From Cavenderia fasciculata (Eukaryota > Evosea > Eumycetozoa > Acytosteliales > Cavenderiaceae), in NCBI RefSeq assembly GCF_000203815.1, contig NW_004457711.1, positions 434,001 to 498,000 of the forward strand: a DNA stretch of 64,000 nucleotides. Direction: 5' to 3'. Position numbers and translations under genes: made by a program. Under the pieces are notes generated by a model that worked only from the letters and a program-made list of their open reading frames with translations, ran no database searches and was not told the DNA's origin. Position 1 is the stretch's first letter. Every line of letters starts with the position of its first letter. This document shows, one piece after another, positions 36,174 through 46,408 of the stretch.

Positions 36174-38562
36174 ATGTCATGGACACTAGATGTTGATCGT
36201 GGGAGACAAACATGGAGATATGTAGAGAACCCAACAGAGCCAAACCCTGTTGATGTTCATCTTTTATCTTTAAAGACTCCCGTATGTAGAGAGACAAAAG
36301 AGAGAGATAGAGATAGATAGTAGAGACATATAGATAAAAGAGATAGAGAGAACTATATATCTAATCTATCTATTTAAATTTATTTATGATTTTAGGGAAC
36401 AACATGCCCAGAAGGTTGCAATCTTAAACCAGCAACATCACCACAAGAAGCAATTAAAAAGTCGATCGATTATTTCTCTCAAGTTCAAACCAAGGATGGA
36501 CATTGGGCAGGTGATTATGGAGGACCTATGTTTTTGCTCCCAGGTCTCGTCATTACATGTTATGTTACTGGCTATGCTCTCCCAGAACCACATCAAAGAG
36601 AGATCATTAGATACTTGTTTAATAGACAAAATCCAAATGATGGTGGATGGGGATTGTATGTAAACTCTTTAAACTTTAAACTTTCAATCCTATTCTTATT
36701 TCTTTTTTTTCTTTTTTCTTTTCTTTTTTCTTAGACATATTGAAGCACATTCAGATATATTTGGAACAGCATTACAATATACAACATTGAGAATATTGGG
36801 AGTACCAGCTGATGAACCAAGAGTAGCAAAGGCACGTGCCTTTTTATTGGCAAATGGTGGAGCATTGGGAATCCCATCGTGGGGCAAGTTTTGGTTGGCA
36901 GTACTCAACGTGTACAAGTGGGAGGGATTGAACCCAATCCCAATCGAGTTGTGGTTGGTGCCATACAAATGGCCAGTGTGTCCAGGTCGTTGGTGGTGTC
37001 ATTGTCGTATGGTGTATCTTCCCATGTCGTACTTGTACGCTAGAAAGACAACGTGTGTCGAGACGGAGCTCATCAGAGAGTTGCGAAAGGAGTTGTACAA
37101 TGAGGCGTACGAGAGTATTTCGTGGGCAGACCAACGCAACAATGTGTCCAAGCTCGACATGTACAATCCACACACTACCCTACTCAAGACTGTCAATAGC
37201 GCACTCTACCTCTACGAAAAGTATCATTCAACGTGGCTGCGTAACAAAGCCATCGATTTTACTTTTGAGCATATTCGCTATGAAGACGAGCAGACCAAGT
37301 ATGTTGATATCGGACCTGTCAACAAGACGATGAACATGTTGTGTGTGTGGGACCGCGAAGGCCGCTCGCCCAACTTTTACAAGCACGCCGACCGTCTCTT
37401 TGACTATTTGTGGTTGGCCGAGGACGGCATGAAGATGCAAGGGTACAACGGCAGCCAGTTGTGGGACACTGCCTTTATCACACAGGCGTTTGTCGAGACT
37501 GGCATCTCACACAACTACCCCGAGACCATGAAGATGTGCAACAGCTACCTCGACGTGTCCCAAGTGCCCGAAGACGCCCCCGAGATGGACAAATACTACC
37601 GTCACATCTCCAAAGGTGCCTGGCCATTCTCTACAGTGGACCATGGCTGGCCTATCTCTGACTGCACGGCCGAAGGTGTCAAAGCAGCCCTTTCACTACG
37701 TTCGCTTCCTTTCATCACACCCATCTCGCTCGACCGAGTTGCCGAAGGAATCAACGTCATCCTCTCACTCCAAAACAAGGATGGTGGTTGGGCATCTTAT
37801 GAAAACACTCGTACCGGCCCTTGGATCGAGAGCTTCAACCCATCCGAGGTGTTCCACAACATTATGATTGACTATTCCTACGTCGAGTGCTCTGCCGCTT
37901 GCGTGCAGGCCATGTGCAAGTTCCTCAAGTTTGCCCCCAGCCACCCCCGTCTCAAGGAGATTAACCGTTCGATTGAACGTGGCGTTCAATTCATCAAATC
38001 TATCCAACGTGCAGACGGTTCGTGGATCGGCTCGTGGGGTATCTGTTTCACCTATGGCACTTGGTTTGGCATCGAAGGTTTGGTTGCCGCCGGCGAACCA
38101 CTCTCCAGTCCACACATTGTCAAGGCTTGCAAGTTCCTCGTCTCCAAGCAACGTCCAGATGGTGGTTGGGGTGAATCCTTTAAATCAAACGTCACCAAGG
38201 AATACGTTCAACATCCAGATCAATCTCAAATCGTCAATACTGGTTGGGCTCTATTATCTCTTATGGCTGCTAAATATCCAGATCGTGAACCAATTGAAAG
38301 AGGTATTAAAGTATGTGTATAGAAAAAAGAAATAGACAAAAAAAAATAGAAAAAAAAAAAAAAAGATAGATTATTAATCTTTTATTTATTTATTATTTAG
38401 TTCTTACTTTCAAAACAATATCCAAATGGTGATTTCCCACAAGAATCTATTATTGGTGTATTCAATTTCAATTGTATGATCAGTTATTCAAATTACAAGA
38501 ATATCTTCCCACTTTGGGCTTTGGGTAGATACAATAACATGTATCTTAAAGCTAAGATTTAA
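36174..38562 (+). CDS. cas1: Cycloartenol synthase (oxidosqualene cyclase)
   Basis: Exons 36174-36281, 36396-36655, 36735-38310 and 38401-38562 give 701 aa, usual for the family. It cyclises 2,3-oxidosqualene to cycloartenol, the first sterol of amoebae and plants, at the ER membrane. QW repeats are visible ([43 protein letters not shown]). The catalytic acid motif DCTAEG lies near residue 430. N-terminal [17 protein letters not shown] is the family's membrane-entry block. Near the active site the sequence reads [10 protein letters not shown], a Tyr where cycloartenol synthases often have Tyr. C-ending codons dominate exon 3, consistent with high expression. The last exon ends [12 protein letters not shown]. 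Confidence 0.94.
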
Positions 38563-39457
38563 ATAACTCTCTACTGTGGGTCAGTCTATCATATATATAT
38601 ATAGCAATCCTTTGTTTCAATATTTTATATCCTCCTAGTACCATCCATCATTCATCATCCATCAAATCAATCAAATCAATCAAACTTTTAAACCAATTCA
38701 CTCAACCAATTATTTATTATTTTCTTATATATTTATTTCAATATTTGTGTTATCAAATCAACCAATCAAATTAAGATTTCAACCAAAAGAATAAATCATT
38801 ATCAATATTTATAATTGTGTTCACTCCTCCTATATACTATACTATACTATACTATACTTATAAGTAACTTGTGAGTAAAAGTGTTATTATTATTTTTTAA
38901 AAAAAATGATTTAAAATTATCTGTGAGTGAGCGTGTTGTGTGTGGATTGGAAAAAGAGAGTGATGATTAATCATTAAAAAAAATATCTACTGGAATTTTA
39001 TTTATTTATCAATAAACCATTCATTGGATATATAGCTGGTTCAACTATGAATGACAATGAAACATACAGACAGAGAAAGAAAGTGGAGCGAGTGGGAAGA
39101 AGAGTGGGTGTGAATGATTAAATGATAATCATATCATATCATAATCATTTTTATTTTTATTATTATTAATATTAATATTACATGTGATGTGTGCACACGA
39201 TAATTAAAATTCACTTAAATTGGTGTTGGATGACACATAAAACGAAAGAAAGAGCCAAAGGACATTTAAATATTAAAAAGTATTCAAAAATATTATCACA
39301 ATTATTATTTATTTTATTTATTTTATTTATTTATCAATCAAATTATTTTATTCATTAATACAACATTTCTATTGATTCGAATACTAAAAAAAGAAAACAA
39401 ACAAAAAAGATTCTAGATTTTAGAAATTATATTATCAACTCGATCTGTCAATTAATA
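38563..39457. other. Intergenic, no gene seen
   Basis: Low-complexity DNA with CAATCAAT-type runs (38650-38700), a (CTATA)n run at 38834-38858 and AT-rich DNA up to the start of the next gene. No ORF or RNA is recognised. Confidence 0.5.
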
Positions 39458-41338
39458 ATGTTTAATCTAATATTATTTAGTTTATCAACATTGACAGCTT
39501 TAGGAAATGGTAAATAAAAATATGAACAATTGATCAAGTATTTTATACTAACCAAATTTGGTAAAGCTATAACAACTGATAGTGAAAATGGAAATACAGC
39601 TAGCGGAAGTGTTGGTTGTAATGAAACTGGTTCTAGTTATTTGGTTAGTGGTGACATTCAAGCACATATAAGTAGAAAAGATGGTATAGTATTATTATTA
39701 TTATTATTATTTTCAATCAACATACATATTCCTAATCCAAATACCATTTTCTCTCTCTTTTTTTAGTATTTGATAATTTTGTAAATCCAGAAGATATGCC
39801 AAGATATAATTTCCAAAGAACCAAAGTATCCAAAGAATTTGATTTAAAAAATAGCGATTATGTTGAATCCCTCATAGTTTTGGGTTTACCAGGTCTTATA
39901 TTATCAATTGCATTTCTATTCTTGGGTATTATTGCATTATTTTTAAGGTATGTCTCTCATAACCCTCTAATATAGTTGTATGATTACTTTACTTACATTC
40001 TTTTATGTTTCTAGAAATTGTATACATTGGGGAAAAAAAGATCCAAGATTAGAAATACTTGAAGGAAAAGGGGAGGATTTAATTGATACCAATTCAATGG
40101 CAGAATTTGAACATAGACCCAAAAGATACAAGACACCATTTTGCTTGAGACTAGTCAAGTTTTTGTTGTTTTTCATCATCTTGGTTACATTGGCAGGTGT
40201 CATTATCGGGTTGACTAGTAATGCACAAGTTTCCAAAGACATTAATGGTTTTTTCATCAAGATTGAGGATACCTCAAAATTGGCAAAGTCTGTTGTCAAC
40301 ACTATACGTACCGGATTGGCTGGAAAGACTGCCGATGCATCATTGGTTCGAAAGAATATGAATGCAATTGGTGCAGCAGTTGAAAAGGCATACCAAGACG
40401 CACACAAAGCACGTGTCAGTGAATCCAACTTGAATTCGTTGCGTGACACTATCATCACACTCAGCTATATTATAGCAGTACTTGCATCGGCGTGGGGTGT
40501 GTTTGCGTTGGTCAATGGTATGTCATGGTCGTTTATGTTTCTGTCCTATATGAGTCTGCTGGCCATATTTGTAAGCTATTTGAGTTTGGGTATCCATCTG
40601 CCGCTGTCTGCAGCATCGAGTGATCTGTGCAACTCCATGTCGAGATACATCGAGACTGGTGCAACTGCCCCGTGGATGAAGACATGGCTCGACTGCGACC
40701 CAAACAATGAGGAGGTTACCTCTGCCGTCGCATTTGCCGAAGCTGAAGCTACCAAGTTACTCGACATCTTGAATCGATTCTCGTCAACCTATATGAACAA
40801 GACATTCAACATGAACAATCTCGATACCTATGACTACCAACAATTGCGAGCATACATTGCCGATCCCAAAGACGACATGATCTTTATCAACAAGTTTGAT
40901 CGTACCACTGGCAGACTCATCCAGTCTGTTGGTAAACTACGATCCATTGCCACTTGTTCCTATGTTAAAGATACCATTGTCTCTATTGAACACTCTTATT
41001 GTAGTGGTCTTGTGTATGTATACATAAATAATAATAATCCATCAACTTGTTCTTCTCTTCTTTATGTAATATTAATATTCTCTTTCTTTCTCTTTCTACC
41101 ATTCTCTCTATTTAGATCGAATATAAACAAGATTATATTCTCAGAGATTATAGTTGGATCTATTTGGATACTTGGTTTCATCTTTGCAGTAGTGTATAGT
41201 AAAAAGTTTGAACAAAAGGATGATGATGAAGAAGAGGCAAAGAAAAAGGTTATTGCTGATGAATCATCACAACCTATCGAAGGTAATAATAATAATAATA
41301 ATAATAATAACATGCAAATACAAATAAATACTCCATAA
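39458..41338 (+). CDS. Five-transmembrane protein, tweety/prominin-like topology (523 aa)
   Basis: Exons 39458-39509, 39567-39683, 39767-39947, 40015-41013 and 41116-41338 keep frame. The start MFNLILFSLSTLTALGN gives a signal peptide, followed by an extracellular stretch. Membrane helices: LIVLGLPGLILSIAFLFLGI, VKFLLFFIILVTLAGVIIGL, TIITLSYIIAVLASAWGVFA, FLSYMSLLAIFVSYLSLGI and a last one, EIIVGSIWILGFIFAVVY. Two large loops carry Cys (DLCNS, LDCDP, ATCSYVK, HSYCSG) that may form disulphides. The tail is acidic with poly-Asn. The layout recalls tweety/prominin proteins, which bind lipids or shape membranes, but sequence identity is not obvious, so this is topology only. The first intron is just 57 nt. 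Confidence 0.7.
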
Positions 41339-42189
41339 TAAACACATTTAAAAAAATATGAGCCCAACAATTTAAATTAAAATTAAAATTTAATGCTTTT
41401 GTTTATTGTATTAATATTGTCTCGACAGCTATAATTCGGCTCTACATTGAATAGTTACAGCAGACCTCAATCAATTTGGTAGACGCTCAAATCAACAACA
41501 TACCACTCTCTCTTGACATTTACATTATAATCAAAGTATATACAGTTGAGAATCATTATAGATTCACTTTATTTTACATATTATCAAACTATATCATCAA
41601 TGGTATGTCGATTATACTTCCAAACTACCCCCCTTGTGTAAATGTCAAGAGTCTATTTTCTCCAAATGCTCAAATCAATAGGTGCAAGGTGAATCTATCC
41701 ATCTAGGGTCGACTGAACACCTTTCATATGACGTAATTGGTCCATTCATCAAGTATTTATTGAGCGTATCTCTCTCTCAAACTCGGCCGCTTGCAGATTA
41801 TAATCATTGCCCAAGTGGCAAAGGCAATAGTGACCAGCTGGATTCTTCTTCTTCCAGCCTCTCTCACTCACTCGTCTCTTTCGCTTTTGCCACTTGGGTA
41901 TTGAGAATCTTCTTCTGAATACCAAATCTTAACGACCACGTATAGTATAGTATAGTATAGTATAGAATAACTAAACAATTATTATATATATATATAATAT
42001 ATTATACACATTATTACTAATATTATTTCTATTCCAAAATGTATATTAAATATTAAATAAATAATAATAATTTTGTTTTTTATTCACATTTCTTTCTTTC
42101 TTTGCAGTCATTCAATTCATTCTTTCGCAAACATAAATGATGATGATTATGATTATGATGATAGATCTATAACCTTGGTAAATGAACAA
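41339..42189. other. Intergenic with a possible coding relic
   Basis: A (TATAG)n run at 41940-41965, a (TA)n run near 41982-42003 and a (TTTC)n tract before 42100. The 76-codon frame 41476-41706 (VDAQINNIPLSLDIYI..., FYILSNYIINGMSIILP) has some protein-like character but no recognised family and no ATG start; I treat it as doubtful. The MRNIP-like gene's promoter must lie here. Confidence 0.4.
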
Positions 42190-43638
42190 ATGGTAGAATA
42201 TATATTACTACAATGCTATAGTTGTCATACATTCCAAATCAATCAAAAGACTAAAGTTAGCAAGTTTCAATGCAAGATTTGCAACGAGAAGCAAAGTGTC
42301 AAGAAGATCTATGCCATATCGAATCAACCAAAGGATCTTCGTCCACTCGTTCAAAAGTACAATCTAGAAGGTGGTTTAAAGAGAGAAGAAGCTGATAAAC
42401 ATAAAGTCGAACAATTTGAAATTAATCAACAACAAGATGATCAACATCAACATCAACAACAAGCAAACTACTTTGATGATGATGATAGTGAACAAAATCA
42501 TCAAGATGAATTTGAACAACTACAACAACAACAACAAACGGAAAGAGGATCAATGAAGAGAAAACAACAACCTCAATCATCATGGAATCAATTCTTTGAT
42601 GATGAACAACATAATCAAAAGAATGAAGAAGAATTAAATGATTTTTATGTAAGACAAATGATCAATTAGAAAGATGGTTATTATTATTGATTAACTAATC
42701 TAATTCTATTTATATAGAATGTTAATTCAAATGATTCAGATGGCAACGATTTTGAAATATCAACAGATGCATTACCTCAAAGAGGAAGAGGTAGAGGTGG
42801 TCGTGGTGGTGCTGGTGGTGGTGCAAGGGGTAGAGGTAGAGGTAATGCAAATGCGACTACGAATACCTCAACTCCTTCGCTATCGACTAGAGGAAGAGGA
42901 AGAGGAAATACAAGTACCAGAGGTAGTACTACTGGAAGAGGTGGAGCAAGAGGTGGTGGTGGGTTTATTCAACCAACAATACAGTCAACAAGAAATATTA
43001 ATAATGATAGAAATGATATTGACGAATCAGATGATTTTTATAATACTGGTCACGATGATGATAATGGTAATGATTTCTACACTGGATATGGGAATAATAA
43101 TAATAATAATGGTTTTAATACATTCAAGAAAATTAGATCAAATGATATCATTTCACCAACAACGACCAATACACAACAACAACAACATTTCGAACCATTA
43201 AAAATTACCAAACCAACTGTTTCACTCTCTATACCAAAGAAAACAATATCCCTATCTATTAACAAAAATAATAATAATAATAATAATAACAATAATACTA
43301 CTTCTACTTTTACGACTAGGACGATGAATGATCAATTTAATAATAATAATAATAATAATAATAATTCATATAAGACTACAAATATACAAACAAACAGTAG
43401 ACCACCACCAGCACCACCAACAGTTGATCCTTATCTACAAATGTCAAACAAAAATACTGTATTTTCACAATCTATCAATTTACCTTTACAACAGACAGCC
43501 GCTACTACTCAACCATCAACATATAATAATAATAATAATAATTTTAATTCAACATCAAAATGGAATCATTTGTTTGACGATGATCAAAATAACCAAGGTG
43601 ACGTGGATGCAGATGATTTCTATGGTACTGGAGAGTAA
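42190..43638 (+). CDS. MRNIP-like zinc-ribbon protein (459 aa)
   Basis: Exons 42190-42648 and 42718-43638 (phase 0). Residues ~9-60 (LQCYSCHTFQINQKTKVSKF, QCKICNEKQSVKKIYAIS, VQKYNLEGGLKREE) match the MRN-complex-interacting protein N-terminus: a CxxC...CxxC ribbon followed by EKQSxxxxY and VQKxNL. Animal MRNIP binds MRE11-RAD50-NBS1 and aids double-strand break signalling. After this come Gln-rich and RGG-rich (GRGRGGRGG) low complexity and a repeated motif: SSWNQFFDDE...NDFY, then SDDFY...NDFY, then SKWNHLFDDD...DDFY. The upstream frame stays open from 42073, so an earlier start or a short upstream exon is possible; I took the first ATG that gives the family N-terminus. Confidence 0.75.
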
Positions 43639-44109
43639 AGTAAAGTAATCGTGCGGAGGGGGTGAATCAAAAATCATTAAACAAAAATCAATGAAGCAAA
43701 GTAAAGTTCACAACGGGAATCCCGAGAGATGAATCACGTCATTGAGCAAAAAAGAAATAAAAAAAATTTAAAAATTTATTATTTAAAAAGGACACCCGCA
43801 ATGTCCATTAATTAGAAGAAGTTTTGAAGTACTCATTCATTGATAAGTCGGATAGATAGTATAATAGATAATATATAGATATTTTTTAAAAGAAAAAGAA
43901 AAAGAAAAGGAAAAAGATAAAATAGATCAGGTCACACAAGAACAAGATCTTTATTTGTTGTATAATAGTAGAATAGAACCAAACCATTGTTGGTGTTTAA
44001 ACATTCATCATCATCATCATCATCCCCCTCCCCTTCCCACCCCCCCCACAAATAACAGAAGAATAGATCAGATAGATAAATAGTCTATCTATCTTTATAA
44101 TAATAAATA
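43639..44109. other. Intergenic, no gene seen
   Basis: AT-rich DNA with a purine-rich GAAAAAG run (43890-43918), a (CAT)n run (44003-44020) and a C-run (44021-44048) just upstream of the CDP-DAG synthase start. These low-complexity blocks may be promoter elements; no RNA gene is recognised. Confidence 0.45.
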
Positions 44110-45766
44110 ATGTCATCATCAACAAGACAAAGAGGTACAACAACAACAACTACTAAAGATACGAATGGTAATCAAAAAATATCACCATTAGTAGGAGCAG
44201 GTATAAAGAGTACAAATAGTAGTGCATTATTGTCACCACAAATTAGCAAGTTGGCAAACATCGATCCATTTGATTCGAGTAAAGACGAGACATCATCAGA
44301 TGACGAACAAACAGCAGCATCAAACAATGCCGATGGTCAAAAGTCTACCGATCCACCACAATCCAAATACAAAAAACTAATGGTTCGAAGTGTCATGGGT
44401 GCTGCCATGATCTTCTTCTTTATTGGTATCCTTCGAACCGACCACTTTATCGTCTCGTTGTTTGTCATGGCTCTCCAATTGCTCGTCTTTAAGGAAATGG
44501 TTTCATTGCGTTATGTAGAGGCCAAAGAAAAGAAGATCCCCAGATTCAGAACCTTGGCATGGTTCTTTTTATTGTCTGCCTTTTACTTTTTCTATGCCAA
44601 GCCAATCCTCCTTAAAATTTCCTCTGTTTTCCCTGAAGCTCAACATTTTGTAAAGTTTCATCTTTGGCATTCTTTTTCTCTTTATTGTATTGGTATGAAA
44701 AAAAAAAAACAAAAGAAACAAAAAAGAAAAGATATATAACTAGTTTATTAATTCTTTTTTTATTTATTTATTTATTTTAGGATTTGTATCATTTATTTTT
44801 ACATTGAGAAAAGGTGTATATAGATATCAATTCTCTCAATTCACTTGGATTTTGATGATTTTATTGATGGTTGTTGTTCAATCAAACTTTATCATTTCAA
44901 ACATTTATCAAGGTTTGATTTGGTTCATCTTACCAGTTTCAATCATTGTTTGTAATGATATCTTTGCTTATTTTAATGGTTTCTTTTTGGGTAAAAAGTA
45001 TGTTGAAAACATAAATTTAAATATATAATACAAATAGTAATTAATTATTTCTTTTTCTAAATTTAGATTCATTCAAAAACCATTAATGAAAATTTCACCA
45101 AACAAGACTTGGGAAGGTTTCATTGGTGCCACTATTTGGACTTTAATTTTTGCTTATTATGTATGATGATCATCAAATTATTATTACAATCTATTTTTTA
45201 AAATCATTTGTATTTATATTTTTAATTTATTTAATTTTAATTATTTTTAGTTTGCAGGATATTTAATTCAATTTGATTGGGTAATTTGTCCAAAGGGAAG
45301 TGGAGACTTTTTAGAACCACTTCATTGTACACCAGATCCAGTATTCCTTCAAAAAGAGTTTATTATTCCAACTGAAGTGTCAACTATTTTGACCAAGTAC
45401 CTTGGTATTACACTCACCTCTCTCACCTTTGTGCCCATCCAATTGCACGCACTTGTCCTCGCCTTGTTTGGATCGTTGATTGCTCCATTTGGTGGCTTCT
45501 TTGCCTCGGGTATCAAGAGAGCCTACAAGATCAAGGACTTTGACAACATCTTCCCAGGCCATGGTGGTGTCACTGACAGAACCGACTGTCAATTCATCAT
45601 GGGTCTCTTTATTCACGTATACTATTATACTTTTATCAAGACCAACGAACTCGATGCAAGCCAAATCTGGCAAGGTCTCTTGATGTTGCCCGTCGACCAA
45701 CAAGTACAAATTTTCCAAAAGTTACAAAATGTCATCTCTTCAGCAGCAGCTACCACTCTTGCTTAA
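44110..45766 (+). CDS. cdsA: Phosphatidate cytidylyltransferase (CDP-diacylglycerol synthase)
   Basis: Exons 44110-44692, 44781-44997, 45067-45160 and 45251-45766 give 469 aa. It makes CDP-diacylglycerol from phosphatidate and CTP in the ER membrane, feeding phosphatidylinositol and cardiolipin synthesis. The N-terminal ~95 residues are polar, Ser/Thr-rich and cytosolic. Membrane helices follow ([50 protein letters not shown] and others). CVCND-like [21 protein letters not shown] and [14 protein letters not shown] match the eukaryotic CDS block, and the family signature sits in the last exon: [20 protein letters not shown] then [10 protein letters not shown]. All catalytic acids are present, so it should be active. 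Confidence 0.94.
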
Positions 45767-46408
45767 AAGACATTCCATTCATTACAACAAAAAAATTAGA
45801 AATAACCTTGATGTTATTTTTTTCCCAAACTTTTATATAAATAATATTCCCATCAACCAATATATATATTCTTGTTGAGAGAGAGAGAGAGAGATAAATA
45901 TCGTTGCTTTGACTGGAGCACGTGATTAATCTTTGGTTTCAATTTTTCGTTGCGGTTGTGATTCTTTTTTTTTTTATTGTGTTAACATTGTGCGATGATT
46001 TCTTTGTGATCATTTTGCTCCCTCTTTTGTGTATCATATTTAAACCTCCTTCTTATCCAATAGACACTTACACCACAACTGCTACTATGACCAACCTTTG
46101 TTCAATTTAAAAACAAGTTGACCACTCGAGTTGAATGGGCTCCACCAGATCCCTGAATCCATGTGATCATGTGATCATGTGATTCACCCGAGCCATCATC
46201 GTGAGTTGGTCGACAACTACAGCAATGAGCACGCTCACGTGTAAACAAATCATTTTAAATAATATCCTTGTCATCATCATCTTCTTCTCTTTCCTCTTCT
46301 CCACATCCACCACAACATATAAATAGTTTATGTGTAAAAGTCTGACAGTTGAATCATAGATAATCAATCATATTTATATAAATATATATATATATATATA
46401 AACTAAAT
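45767..46408. promoter_or_regulatory. Upstream region of copy B (CACGTG boxes, 50-bp shared block)
   Basis: CACGTG at 45919-45924 and 46236-46241 (TCACGTGTAA, ~170 bp upstream of the start), a run of overlapping TGATCATG palindromes (46158-46180) and the 50-bp block 46017-46066, found identically upstream of copy C. A TATA-rich run (46382-46400) directly precedes the ATG. No gene is seen. Confidence 0.55.
46017..46066 (+). repeat. 50-bp promoter block, copy 1
   Basis: Begins GCTCCCTCTTTTGTGTATCA and ends CTTATCCAATAGACA. Identical over 50 bp to 49724-49773, in the same orientation relative to the downstream family member. It carries TATTTAAA and a CCAAT box (ATCCAATAG), so it could be a core promoter with an upstream transcription start. 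Confidence 0.8.

Noticed and set aside
39530-39766. Independent 78-aa gene
   Set aside because: It is exon 2 of the five-TM protein read through into its flanking introns.
41476-41706. 76-codon frame in a spacer
   Set aside because: Somewhat protein-like, but no ATG, no splice partner and no recognised family; kept only as a note in the intergenic entry.
46158-46180. Overlapping TGATCATG units as a CRISPR-like or satellite array
   Set aside because: Only two to three short overlapping palindromes without spacers; more likely regulatory or chance.
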